Positions 25,429 through 34,163 of a stretch of DNA of 64,000 nucleotides are shown here, in pieces. The stretch is from the NCBI RefSeq assembly GCF_000242595.2, contig NC_017098.1:2437501-2501500 (forward strand), given 5' to 3'. The position numbers were made by a program, and so were the translations under genes. The notes below the pieces were generated by a model that searched no databases, was not told where the DNA came from, and saw only the letters and a list, made by a program, of their open reading frames with translations. The first letter of the stretch is position 1, and every line of letters begins with the position of its first letter. Source of the DNA: Spirochaeta africana DSM 8902 (GTDB taxonomy: Bacteria > Spirochaetota > Spirochaetia > DSM-27196 > DSM-8902).

Positions 25429-27114
25429 TCATTTTCGCTGCTGCTTCATTACCCACTGTCGTGCATTCTTCACCGAGAGCCAGGCATCGCTGGCCGCATC
25501 AAGATAGAGCACCGCATACGCCTCGGACGACGGCGGTGGTTCCGCTCCGTCCATCACCAGATCGGGGAGATTCCTGAGTTCATACAGCAGTTCAGGAATG
25601 TTGGGGTTGGCCTGCAGGGCCGCGTTCAGTACCGGCCGGGCCTGGGCTGCGCCCCCGCGGGCATATGCAATCAGCACACGATTCCAGTGATACTCCATGG
25701 AATCATGGGGAAACCCCTCCTCCAGCAAGAGCTCAGCCTGGTCAATGTTTTCCTGGGCGATGACACAGCTGAACAACAGCTGCTGGATACCCGGCACGGC
25801 GTGGCCACCGGACGAACTCAGCCAGCGCAGATCCTGCTCGGCCTCGGGATAGCGACGCCCTATCATGCGCATGCGGATGCGGAACAATATCATGGGCAGC
25901 AGGTCGGCCAGGTTGGAGTCGGCAGCCCCATCGGGTGGCGTACAGGCGGCGATCCCCAGCGAGATGATCTGCTCGGCTGCTGCCGGTTCGTACTGCCGCC
26001 CCGCCAGGCCAAGGTATGCCTCGGGGAGCTGTGGATCCCGTGCCAGACTTTGCAAAAAGAGATTGCGAGCGCGGTAGTCCGCATATCCGCTCTGATCCAG
26101 CTGCTCGGCAAGCTGGCACATGCTCAGGGCACCCTCAACATCCGACAGCAGAATCCGCTGCGGGGGTTGTGTACGCCAGTGTAACGCCGTGGTCAGCAGC
26201 TCGGTCGGGCAGTACCGCTGCAGCTGGCGGCGACGGTGGAACAGCTCCGGTTGCTGCGGGTTATCCGGCAGCAGTCCGGCTGGCGGCGACAGACTGTCCT
26301 GCTCGGTCAGCAATCCGAAGGGCAGCGCAAACCGTTGCACAAACCTCAGCTCAACGACATGCCTGAGTGTTTCCAGCAGGTTCGACTCGACCGGATCAGC
26401 ATCCAGAGAATCCCCCAACACCGTTGCAGACACCCAGGCAAGATCCCAGACAAAGATCCCGGAGACATCAGGAGATTCCTCGCGACACAGGTGAAGCCAC
26501 AACAGCGTCATGAAGCTCAGCCATCCATCATCCTCGATCCTGTCAAACTCGGCAAAGATTCCCGGATTGTCCAGTACCGCCTGCAGTAGCAGGCCATAAC
26601 AGCGTCCCCAGTCCTGCTGTTCTACGATTTCCTTCCCCACTGAGGTGATTTCCAGGGCTCTCCTCTGCTGATCGATCTGCAGTAACCCGGCCAGCTCTGC
26701 CAGCTGCCGATCGCGTACCAGCTCGGGTAGATCTGCCTCACGGTGTGCCAAACGAGGACCGACAAGATCACCATCATCCGCCTCACGATATGCCTGTGCA
26801 GCCAGAGTTTTGACCATCGACCGGGGCAGATACCCACGATCGGTCATTCGGACGGGGCTGTCGTCGGCACATAATGCAAGCAGCTGTGTCACCCGCCTGA
26901 TAATCCTGGTATGCTGCACGGCCCCGGGCGGTAAATCCGTCGAGACCGCTACCAGCTCGCGATAATCACTGCTGTCGCTGCGCAGACAGACAGCCAGCTG
27001 CTCCGGCGTCAGACCGAGACTGGAACCACGATACCAATCACCGGTATCCGTGTCGTCGGAACCAGACGCCCCAGAAGTCTCGTCAGCACCCGGAAAAGGA
27101 ATGATCTTGCTCAT
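25429..27114 (-). CDS. Large soluble helical-repeat protein, unknown function
   Basis: 561 residues, no signal peptide. The N-terminus (MSKIIPFPGADETSG) is followed by a disordered acidic stretch of about 20 residues. Several segments in the C-terminal third have TPR-like helix-turn-helix spacing (for example AEAYLGLAGRQYEPAAAEQIISLG and YHWNRVLIAYARGGAAQARPVLNAALQANPN). No enzyme motif is visible. The start is uncertain: neither a Shine-Dalgarno sequence nor a clear leaderless hexamer precedes the ATG. It lies between two minus-strand genes without overlap. Confidence 0.72.
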   Translation of the reverse strand: MSKIIPFPGADETSGASGSDDTDTGDWYRGSSLGLTPEQLAVCLRSDSSDYRELVAVSTDLPPGAVQHTRIIRRVTQLLALCADDSPVRMTDRGYLPRSMVKTLAAQAYREADDGDLVGPRLAHREADLPELVRDRQLAELAGLLQIDQQRRALEITSVGKEIVEQQDWGRCYGLLLQAVLDNPGIFAEFDRIEDDGWLSFMTLLWLHLCREESPDVSGIFVWDLAWVSATVLGDSLDADPVESNLLETLRHVVELRFVQRFALPFGLLTEQDSLSPPAGLLPDNPQQPELFHRRRQLQRYCPTELLTTALHWRTQPPQRILLSDVEGALSMCQLAEQLDQSGYADYRARNLFLQSLARDPQLPEAYLGLAGRQYEPAAAEQIISLGIAACTPPDGAADSNLADLLPMILFRIRMRMIGRRYPEAEQDLRWLSSSGGHAVPGIQQLLFSCVIAQENIDQAELLLEEGFPHDSMEYHWNRVLIAYARGGAAQARPVLNAALQANPNIPELLYELRNLPDLVMDGAEPPPSSEAYAVLYLDAASDAWLSVKNARQWVMKQQRK

Positions 27115-27178
27115 AGATACAGTCTCGCAGTTTCCACCGGATATCACAAGCAGTCTGCCATCGTTACGCAGCAGCGGA

Positions 27179-27796
27179 CTACAGCCGCTTGCGACTCTTT
27201 TTGCGATCTATGTAATGGTTATGGGTAATGATCGTCTGCAGCATCCGGCGCATTTCCTGCTTGGTGTAGGGAGCGTCACTCTCGACCCAGTAAAATACCA
27301 GACCGGTAAGGCCTGCCGTGGTAAAGCGCGAGATAACCTCCACCGGCAACAGATAATCGTTCACCTGCTGGTACTGCTTCAGCAGGTTGGTGATAAAATC
27401 CTGGGCAGCATTGTAGATCATGAAATAGGCCATTGAATCCTTGTTGCTGCGCAAGGTATCGCGCAGATGCTCTCGATGTCGGCTGACATAGTCGATGGCC
27501 CGTGCTGCCGTTTGCAGATACAACTGGCGTGGCAGCACCCCCGGGCCGCTGGGGCGGCTGTTGCCCTCAATCTCGGCGGCTATATCATCAAGAATCTCCT
27601 GAAACAGATGATATTTATCCTGGTAGTGCGCATAGAACGTGGCACGATGCACCATTGCCCGGGCACAGATGTCCTGCACCTTGACCTCTTCCAGGCGCTG
27701 GTGCCACAACAGCTGCTGCAGGGCTCGTTTCAGATTGCGAGTCGTCCGCTGTACTCGCAAATCTTTTGTTTGTTCCGGCATTGGCTCCCCCATCAT
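27179..27796 (-). CDS. TetR/AcrR-family transcriptional regulator
   Basis: About 205 residues. The N-terminal helix-turn-helix is clear (LKRALQQLLWHQRLEEVKVQDICARAMVHRATFYAHYQDKYHLFQEIL), and the C-terminal half resembles the PF14278-type ligand domain, which ends in a hydrophobic helix. It is divergent from the truncated iron-alcohol dehydrogenase gene, and direct repeats in the gap are candidate operators. The start is ambiguous among two adjacent ATGs and an ATG at 27781. Confidence 0.9.
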   Translation of the reverse strand: MMGEPMPEQTKDLRVQRTTRNLKRALQQLLWHQRLEEVKVQDICARAMVHRATFYAHYQDKYHLFQEILDDIAAEIEGNSRPSGPGVLPRQLYLQTAARAIDYVSRHREHLRDTLRSNKDSMAYFMIYNAAQDFITNLLKQYQQVNDYLLPVEVISRFTTAGLTGLVFYWVESDAPYTKQEMRRMLQTIITHNHYIDRKKSRKRL

Positions 27797-27806
27797 CAAG
27801 TATCAG

Positions 27807-27872
27807 ACATTTTACGACATCTGTACATTTATACGACACTTGGTAACTTTTGTCAGGGCAAAACATTTTACA
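27807..27872. promoter_or_regulatory. Array of ACATTTTACGACA-like repeats between tetR and the ADH fragment
   Basis: ACATTTTACGACA (27807-27819), ACATTTATACGACA (27825-27838) and the shorter ACATTTTACA (27863-27872) lie in the same orientation; the first two start 18 bases apart. The position between divergent genes suggests binding sites for the TetR-family regulator. Repeats being direct rather than inverted is unusual for that family. Confidence 0.5.
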
Positions 27873-27927
27873 GCTGCCCCGCTGGCGGATAAAGTACTAC
27901 TATATACTGATTTCTGGAGGATGCTGT

Positions 27928-28476
27928 ATGAAAACCAACACACCACAGCTGTGGGAGGGATCCGCTGCCGTGCGCACGCTTGCCCAGCACATTCGGGATC
28001 GCGGCCTGCGGATGATACTGATTGTAACGGATGCAGCCCAATGGGCCGGCGACCGTCTTGAAACCCTGTTATCCGGACTGCAGGAGCAGGGTGTAACCTG
28101 GCAGATCTATACCGGTACCGGCAGTGAGGCCACCACCGATAATATCGAGGAAGCCGCCGAACTCTACGGGATAACCGGCTGCGAGGGCATTGTGACCTTT
28201 GGTGGTACCGCCAGCATCGACTGCGGCAAGGTTACCGCAGCGCATCTCTACCGTCCAGCAACCCCGCTCAGCCGCCTCAAGCGAATTATCCGCTCCTGCG
28301 GCCGCCATATTCCATTGTTCGAGATCACCTCTTCGGTTGACAATCCCTCGGTCCTCGGTTCAGCTGCTGCAGTCATCGATGGTAAAACCGGTCGGCGGTT
28401 GGTGCTGCACGGTCCTGATCTGCAGGCGGATGCGGTTGTCTGCGACCCGGAGCTGCAGCCTGCCAGGGTAGGCTGA
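27928..28476 (+). CDS. Truncated iron-containing alcohol dehydrogenase (NAD-binding half only)
   Basis: 182 residues, against about 380 in the family. It has the N-terminal Rossmann-like half: WEGSAAVRTLAQHI, IVTDAAQ, GGTASIDCGK (family GGGSxxDxAK), ITSSVDNPSVLGSAAAVID and the strand ending VVCDPEL. It stops just after DPEL, exactly where the helical iron-binding domain with its metal His/Asp ligands should begin. Dehydrogenase activity is therefore unlikely. The start has CTGGAGG nine bases upstream and a TATACT box lies before it, so it still looks expressed. Whether it is decaying or a repurposed nucleotide-binding domain cannot be told. Confidence 0.75.
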   Translation: MKTNTPQLWEGSAAVRTLAQHIRDRGLRMILIVTDAAQWAGDRLETLLSGLQEQGVTWQIYTGTGSEATTDNIEEAAELYGITGCEGIVTFGGTASIDCGKVTAAHLYRPATPLSRLKRIIRSCGRHIPLFEITSSVDNPSVLGSAAAVIDGKTGRRLVLHGPDLQADAVVCDPELQPARVG

Positions 28477-28497
28477 GCAGCCAGGGTAAGCCGAGTA
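28462..28497 (+). repeat. Two 18-bp tandem repeats at the break of the ADH fragment
   Basis: GCCAGGGTAGGCTGAGCA is followed directly by GCCAGGGTAAGCCGAGTA (15 of 18 identical) and then a partial third copy starting GCCGCGG. The stop codon of the ADH fragment lies in the first copy. Confidence 0.7.
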
Positions 28498-28556
28498 GCC
28501 GCGGCGCATGGCGACAAGAATTTGCAAGACCAGTTGCTATCATGGATACTGATAGC

Positions 28557-29675
28557 ATGAACACCGATGCCAAATTGCAGGAGCTCCGCGCCTGCTGGCT
28601 TCGCTATCTGGATGCCTATCTGTCACAGCGGAATCTTGAGGCGATCAGCGAGTTGGTCGGCCCGGGAATACACGGTGTCGGCACCGCTCTGGATGAACTG
28701 GCCTTCTCTCGCGAAGCATCCCTGCAGCTGTTTCAGCGGGATATCGCCCAGGCAGCCAACCCGATAGCCTACACAATCCGCAAGGAGCATCTGAGCATCC
28801 CGTCGGCGACGGTCGGGCTGGTGGTCTGTGAGCTCGACCTGACTACCGAGATGCTGGGTCAGCAACTTAAACTCAACCACATGCGCATGAGCCTGGTATT
28901 CGTCCGCACCCGGGATGACTGGCTCCTTGAACATATCCATGTCTCGTTCCCTGCAGAGCTCCATGGCCCCGATGAGTCATACCCCTACAAGGAACTGGAA
29001 GAGCGGGCAGCGATACTGCAACGCGAGGTCACCGAGCGTACGGCCCGGCTGCAGCATGCACTGGCACAGAAGGATATCCTGATGCGTGAGCTGCATCATC
29101 GGGTAAAAAATAACCTCAGCCTTGTATCCTCACTGATCGGGCTCAGCGACCTGAACTCGGCAGATGATGTGGCCGATATACGCCACCGGATCAAGGCCAT
29201 CGGTCTGGTGCACGACAAGCTTTTTCAGCTGGGCACCGCAGACCAGGTGCCGCTGCGGGAGTACCTGCAGGATCTGCTGCAGACAGTGTTCGGTTCGCTG
29301 GCGACACGACCAATCGAGATTCAAAACCAGGCCGCCGAGATCGAACTGCCATCGCACCTGGCTATTCCACTGGGTCTGCTGGTAAACGAATTGGCAACCA
29401 ATGCTATCAAGTACGGTTTTACCGACGAATCGCCAGCCTGGTTCCTGGTGCAGCTTGAGCCGGCAGGTCCGGGGGAGATCCGGGCTGGGCAGGATATCCG
29501 CAATGCGGTACTGCGGGTTACCAATTCCGGCCCGCCCTTTCCGGACGGTGTTTCGCTGGAAACTGCCGAATCAATGGGGCTGCGCCTGGTACAGGCAATG
29601 GCCGAGCAGCTGGGAGGCCAACTGGAACTGACACGCAAACCCCGGCCGCTGTTCACCGTAACGTTTCCGGCATGA
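28557..29675 (+). CDS. Sensor histidine kinase: NTF2-like sensor and HisKA_2 kinase
   Basis: 372 residues, soluble. Residues 1 to about 130 resemble a SnoaL/NTF2-like fold (WLRYLDAYLSQRNLEAISELV, ending DDWLLEHIHVSFPAE), an uncommon input domain. A short coiled coil (about 140-165) leads to the HisKA_2 phosphoacceptor LMRELHHRVKNNLSLVSSLI and an ATPase domain with NELATNAIKYGF (N box) and MGLRLVQAMAEQLGG. GATACT lies six bases before the ATG chosen, with no Shine-Dalgarno sequence; another ATG 15 bases upstream is possible. No response regulator gene is adjacent. Confidence 0.88.
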   Translation: MNTDAKLQELRACWLRYLDAYLSQRNLEAISELVGPGIHGVGTALDELAFSREASLQLFQRDIAQAANPIAYTIRKEHLSIPSATVGLVVCELDLTTEMLGQQLKLNHMRMSLVFVRTRDDWLLEHIHVSFPAELHGPDESYPYKELEERAAILQREVTERTARLQHALAQKDILMRELHHRVKNNLSLVSSLIGLSDLNSADDVADIRHRIKAIGLVHDKLFQLGTADQVPLREYLQDLLQTVFGSLATRPIEIQNQAAEIELPSHLAIPLGLLVNELATNAIKYGFTDESPAWFLVQLEPAGPGEIRAGQDIRNAVLRVTNSGPPFPDGVSLETAESMGLRLVQAMAEQLGGQLELTRKPRPLFTVTFPA

Positions 29676-29754
29676 AAAACCCTGTTTGGTTAGTATGGCC
29701 ACAGCTTTATTTCCAGGCAGACAGCCTGGCATCACCACATGCAAAGGAGCTATT

Positions 29755-30858
29755 ATGCTGATCGAAGAAGGCCTCCGCATAGATTTTTCCGATGTGCTGT
29801 TCAAGCCGATGCGGTCAACCCTGCGCAGCCGCTCAGAGGTGCAGCTGATTCGCAAGATGAAATTCCGCCACTCTCCGGCAACCTGGGAAGGGGTTCCTAT
29901 AATGGCGGCCAACATGGACACCACCGGAACCTTTGCAATAGCCCGAAAATTCATGCAGTACCGGATGATCACCACCATCCACAAGCACTACACCCTTGAT
30001 GACTGGAAAGCCTTCCTGGCAGACATCGATACGGCCCAGGCCGCCGAGTATGTAGTCCCATCCATGGGAACATCAGATCAGGATATCCAGCGCATCCGCG
30101 AACTGTTCGCCCTCTTTCCCCGGTTCAAGTTCCTCTGCATCGACGTTGCCAATGGCTATAGTGAGTTTTTCTCCGGCTTTGTACGCAGGATCCGTCAGGA
30201 GTTTCCCGAAATTATTCTGATTGCCGGTAATGTAGTGTCGGGAGACATGACGCAGGAACTGATCCTGTCAGGTGCCGACATAGTCAAGGTAGGCATCGGC
30301 CCCGGCAGTGCCTGCACCACACGGATTCAAACCGGCGTGGGTATGAGCCAGCTTTCGGCGATTATCGACTGTGCAAACGTAGCGCATGGGCTCGATGGAC
30401 AGGTAATCGGTGACGGCGGCTGCACCTGTCCCGGGGATGTCGCCAAGGCCTTTGGCGGCGGTGCCGACTTTGTGATGATCGGCGGGATGTTTGCTGGCCA
30501 TGATGAGTCCGGTGGCGAGATGATCGAGGAGGTACACCAGACATCACAGATGGAAACCGACGATAACGGCACCGTCATCGGGCCGATGTATGAGACCAGA
30601 CGCTACAAGATGTTCTACGGGATGTCCAGCAAGAAAGCCAACGAGAAATACGCCGGCGGGCTGAAGGACTACCGTTCAAGCGAGGGGCGCGAGGTCAAGA
30701 TCCCGTACCGCGGTCCGATCGAGGCAACCATCATTGATCTGACCGGCGGGCTGCGTTCTGCCTGCACCTATGTCGGCGCTCGAACCATCAAGGATCTGCC
30801 CAAGTGCACTACCTTTGTGCGGGTTACCACCCAGTACAACACGATGTACGAGAAATAA
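29755..30858 (+). CDS. guaC: GMP reductase
   Basis: Reductive deamination of GMP to IMP with NADPH, part of purine interconversion. 367 residues, without the CBS pair found in most IMP dehydrogenases. The TIM-barrel motifs are present: MAANMDTTGTF, the catalytic Cys in GIGPGSACTTRIQTGVG, DGGCTCPGDVAKAFGGGADFVMIGGMFAGHDESGG, and YKMFYGMSSKKA, all characteristic of GuaC rather than GuaB. The start follows AAAGGAG. It is slightly longer than the E. coli enzyme (347). Confidence 0.95.
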   Translation: MLIEEGLRIDFSDVLFKPMRSTLRSRSEVQLIRKMKFRHSPATWEGVPIMAANMDTTGTFAIARKFMQYRMITTIHKHYTLDDWKAFLADIDTAQAAEYVVPSMGTSDQDIQRIRELFALFPRFKFLCIDVANGYSEFFSGFVRRIRQEFPEIILIAGNVVSGDMTQELILSGADIVKVGIGPGSACTTRIQTGVGMSQLSAIIDCANVAHGLDGQVIGDGGCTCPGDVAKAFGGGADFVMIGGMFAGHDESGGEMIEEVHQTSQMETDDNGTVIGPMYETRRYKMFYGMSSKKANEKYAGGLKDYRSSEGREVKIPYRGPIEATIIDLTGGLRSACTYVGARTIKDLPKCTTFVRVTTQYNTMYEK

Positions 30859-30894
30859 GGGGAGCATTGGCTTAACATCTCGCGCCGGATGCGG

Positions 30895-30906
30895 TACCCT
30901 GAGACA
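30895..30906 (+). promoter_or_regulatory. Possible leaderless -10 element of the RRM gene
   Basis: TACCCT, six bases (GAGACA), then ATG. It fits TANNNT spacing but the hexamer is weaker than TATACT. Confidence 0.35.
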
Positions 30907-31155
30907 ATGAACATACTGATTCGAAACCTGCCGCGACGGGTGACCGAGACCGAACTGCGCCAGCTGTTCACCCCATACGGTGAGATAACCGCGCTGAACA
31001 TTGTCATGGACCCACAAACCCGTACCTCCAAGGGATTCGGGTTTGTGGAGATGCCGGAGGTCAAACAGGCCAAGGCGGCGATTCACGGTCTGAACGGCAA
31101 GAAGATCGACGGGCAGGCAATCCGGGTAAAGTCCACCCTGGCCCGCAAGAAGTAG
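30907..31155 (+). CDS. RRM-domain RNA-binding protein
   Basis: 82 residues, one RNA recognition motif: RNP2 ILIRNL at 3-8 and RNP1 KGFGFVEM at 42-49 with the two aromatic residues. A short basic tail (TLARKK) follows. Bacterial single-RRM proteins of this size bind RNA, often in cold or stress conditions; targets cannot be deduced. It is the second of three same-strand genes but separated from guaC by 48 bases. Confidence 0.93.
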   Translation: MNILIRNLPRRVTETELRQLFTPYGEITALNIVMDPQTRTSKGFGFVEMPEVKQAKAAIHGLNGKKIDGQAIRVKSTLARKK

Positions 31156-31185
31156 CTACAGTTGCGCGAGGAACCTTTCGATACA

Positions 31186-32037
31186 ATGGATATGTACTTT
31201 CTAACATCTGAGCTCGACCACATTCTGCAGGACTGGGGCGAGCCATCGGCCAAACAGATACACCGCATCCTGGCAGAAATACGCACTGGAATCGCCGAAC
31301 ACCCGACAAGCTATCGAAATTTCGGTGGCTACTGGCAGCAAATAAAACCGCTACTGTACGCCCGCAAACGCCCGACCCCGGAACAGGTGGTACCGGCGCT
31401 GCCGGCCGCTCTGGCGTACCGCGACCTGCATGCCTTGGGAACAAACCTGACGACCCATGAAGAAACCCTGTACCACCTCTGGGAACGAGGTGACGGACGA
31501 GCCGAGCTGATCTCGGTCTACGACCCCGCGATGGAGGGTGCCCGCGAGGGACAGCTGGATCTGTTTATCAACCTGGAAGAGCAGGAACAGGCGGCCCAGG
31601 CGTTTCTGACCGCACCACAGGACTTTCTGCCGCGCACCTGGAAACAGCATGGTGATCAGGCCCAGATGGACGGAGATTTTCATCGGGCGGTTCGCTGCTA
31701 CAAGCGATCAGCGCTGCTGTCGCAGGATGCCATCTATCGCGGCGAGATGTGGCTCGCGATGGGGCTGGCCCTTGAGGCTGCCGAACACCACCGAAAAGCC
31801 CTGCTGTGTTTTGAGAATGCCTACGAAAAGGCCCAGGAGGGCTGGATATTGGGCCACATCGCTCACAGTTGGCAGTCCCTGGGCAGAATTGACCAGGCAC
31901 GGTATTACTATCAGGAAGCGCTGCAGCACATGCCCGGCAATCCGGAGTACCAGGCGGCACTGACACAACTGGACAAAGAGGCGGTTGGCGCACCCCGGGA
32001 ACAGGAACTGCAGCTGGACCGGGCCCGGTCGGCCTGA
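31186..32037 (+). CDS. TPR-containing cytoplasmic protein
   Basis: 283 residues, no signal peptide. Tetratricopeptide units occupy about 150-265 (AVRCYKRSALLSQDAIYRGEMWLAMGLALEAAEHHRKALLCFENA, then GRIDQARYYYQEALQHMPGN). The N-terminal 130 residues are helical and unrecognised. Likely an adaptor. The start is uncertain: ATG 31186 has GAGG twelve bases upstream, and ATG 31192 follows closely. Confidence 0.75.
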   Translation: MDMYFLTSELDHILQDWGEPSAKQIHRILAEIRTGIAEHPTSYRNFGGYWQQIKPLLYARKRPTPEQVVPALPAALAYRDLHALGTNLTTHEETLYHLWERGDGRAELISVYDPAMEGAREGQLDLFINLEEQEQAAQAFLTAPQDFLPRTWKQHGDQAQMDGDFHRAVRCYKRSALLSQDAIYRGEMWLAMGLALEAAEHHRKALLCFENAYEKAQEGWILGHIAHSWQSLGRIDQARYYYQEALQHMPGNPEYQAALTQLDKEAVGAPREQELQLDRARSA

Positions 32038-32153
32038 TCGTTGCTGACTGCAGCGGTCGGAGCTGGCTGGAGCCGGCCGCAGCTTGTTGGAGCAAGTGGC
32101 GGCGGGCCTGATTCAGTTGTAGCGGCCTGCATATCGGCTGCGAATGGCCGGAG

Positions 32154-33977
32154 TCAGCCCAACGGAAACTCAACCTGAAAAACGGCACCGGAATCGGAAC
32201 CGGATGAGTCAAGGATCGTCAGCTGCCCACCGCACTGCTCGGCCTGCATACGGACCAACTCCATCCCGAAGCTGTCACTCTGCGCAACTGCATCCAGGCT
32301 CGGCAGCCCCCGGCCATTATCGCTGTACTGAAGCCTGGCGTTTTGCCCGCTGCATACCAGCGACACCCGAATCCGACCGTGCTCGTACGGCTCGAAGGCA
32401 TGCTTGACACTGTTGGTCACCAGCTCATTCAGGATTATACCAAGCGATGATGCCTGGCGGGCGGTGAGTTCGACAGCCTCGGCATGGACCTCGGCCTGGA
32501 TGCGGCGGGAATCGGCAAACTGTTCCAGGATTTCCTGCACTAGCGGATCAAGAAAATCCTGAAAAGAGACCTGTGCATACCGTTCGCTGCGATACAGCTT
32601 GTCGTATAACAGCATCATGCTGTATACCCGCCCCGCAGCATTCTGTAGCACCTCGCCGGCATCGGTGTCATCCTGCTCATCTGCCTGCAGCAGCAGAAGA
32701 TTGTACACAGTACTCATGTTGTTCTTGATGCGGTGATGGGTTTCCTTGAGCAGCATCTCACGCTCCCGCAGCATCCTGGAGCGCTCTGCCGCCGCCTCGT
32801 ATTCCTCGGTTACATCCCGAAACACCAGCACCACACCGACAATACTCCCGTCTGCATCGCGAATCGGTGCAGCCGAATCCGCGATATGGTATTCGCTACC
32901 CTTGTGGCTCAGCAAGGCAGTGTGATTTGCCAGCCCCACGATTCGTCCGGTCTCCAGGACACGCTGCACCGGGTTGGGACTCGGCTCACGGGTAACCGAA
33001 CTGATGATACGAAACACCTCCTCCAGGGGACGATTGCGGGCCTGTTCGATCGGCATACCACACAGCTGCTCAGCAACAGGGTTCATCCGCTGCACACAGC
33101 CGTGCTGATCGGTGGCGATCACCCCGTCACCAATCGAGTCCAGGGTAATGCGCAGGTTTTCTTCACTGGCACGCAGCCGCAGCTCGGCCTGCTTGCGCTC
33201 GTTCACCACCTCTGTGTACACCACAATCCCGCCAATGCTGCCGTCGTACTGGTACCACGGGCGGCATTCCCAGGTGGTCCAGTCGATACTGCCGTCCAGA
33301 CGCTCGAAGGGATCGTCTGTGGCCCCCAGCACCTCTCCGGCCAGGGCACGGCGATGAACCTCGCGCCATTTCTCGGGAATATCGGGAAACACTTCGTAGT
33401 GATGCTTCCCGATTACCTGCTGCTCGGTGACCCTGAAGGCCTCGAGGTACTTGCGGCTGACATAGATATAGTGCAGTTCGGTATCATGTACCGCTACCGC
33501 ACTGCGGGTATTCTCCACGATGTAGCGCAGCAGCTGCTGCGAATGCTCCAGACGCCGGATGGCATCGGCCTGGGATTGCCGGGTTGCAAACAGACGGAAT
33601 GCCATCCGGATAGCCGCCAGCAGTACGGTCGAACTGGATCCCTTCACCACATATCCGTACGAAGTTATCTGCTCGGTACGCTCGACAACCTCCGGTTCGG
33701 TATGTGAGGAGACAAAGATAAGCGGCAGTTCACGCTGCGCCAGAATCTGTCGAGCTGCCTCGGTGCCATCCATGCCCGCACCCAGTTGAATATCCATCAG
33801 CACCAGATCGATGTGCGGGTGGTCAGCGGCGGTATTAATCGCGGTTTCGCCTGTGCAGGCAGTCAGCACGACTGCACCGTGTTTCTCCAGCAGGCTCTGT
33901 TGAGCCTGGGCAAGAATCACCTCGTCCTCGACCAGAAGTATGGTTTTTCCGTCCAGTGCGGACGATAGCGCCTTCAT
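32154..33977 (-). CDS. Hybrid regulator: receiver, PAS domains and HisKA_2 histidine kinase
   Basis: 607 residues, soluble. An N-terminal receiver (ILLVEDE, acidic pair E17/D18, phosphoacceptor D62 in LVLMDIQLG, switch Lys in YVVKGSS) is followed by two PAS/PAC domains (about 150-265 and 275-395) and a HisKA_2 phosphoacceptor KETHHRIKNNMSTVYNLL. The ATPase domain has NELVTNSVKHAF and SDNGRGLPS. The receiver-first order suggests it sits downstream of another kinase in a relay. TATACT (with TGC extension) lies six bases before the ATG, so the mRNA is probably leaderless. Confidence 0.93.
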   Translation of the reverse strand: MKALSSALDGKTILLVEDEVILAQAQQSLLEKHGAVVLTACTGETAINTAADHPHIDLVLMDIQLGAGMDGTEAARQILAQRELPLIFVSSHTEPEVVERTEQITSYGYVVKGSSSTVLLAAIRMAFRLFATRQSQADAIRRLEHSQQLLRYIVENTRSAVAVHDTELHYIYVSRKYLEAFRVTEQQVIGKHHYEVFPDIPEKWREVHRRALAGEVLGATDDPFERLDGSIDWTTWECRPWYQYDGSIGGIVVYTEVVNERKQAELRLRASEENLRITLDSIGDGVIATDQHGCVQRMNPVAEQLCGMPIEQARNRPLEEVFRIISSVTREPSPNPVQRVLETGRIVGLANHTALLSHKGSEYHIADSAAPIRDADGSIVGVVLVFRDVTEEYEAAAERSRMLREREMLLKETHHRIKNNMSTVYNLLLLQADEQDDTDAGEVLQNAAGRVYSMMLLYDKLYRSERYAQVSFQDFLDPLVQEILEQFADSRRIQAEVHAEAVELTARQASSLGIILNELVTNSVKHAFEPYEHGRIRVSLVCSGQNARLQYSDNGRGLPSLDAVAQSDSFGMELVRMQAEQCGGQLTILDSSGSDSGAVFQVEFPLG

Positions 33978-33989
33978 ATCGGCAGTATA
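33978..33989 (-). promoter_or_regulatory. Leaderless -10 element of the hybrid regulator gene
   Basis: TATACT, then GCCGAT, then ATG on the minus strand, extended by TGC on the 5' side. Confidence 0.65.
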
Positions 33990-34163
33990 GCATGGATGCT
34001 TCGCCTGCTGCGCAACATTTCACTGCAGTTGTTAGCCGGGTTGTTCACAGCCACGGTGGTCCCCTGTCGGTATTCCCGCGCGCACACCAGAACTCGCGTC
34101 ACCGGAAACCATTTGCGTTGCCTAAAGGCCTGAACTATACTGAAAGATAAAGAAGGAGGGTGT

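Noticed and set aside
32038-32153. Short GGAGC-type near-repeats after the TPR gene
   Set aside because: Imperfect and brief; they look like drift in GC-rich sequence rather than a repeat family.
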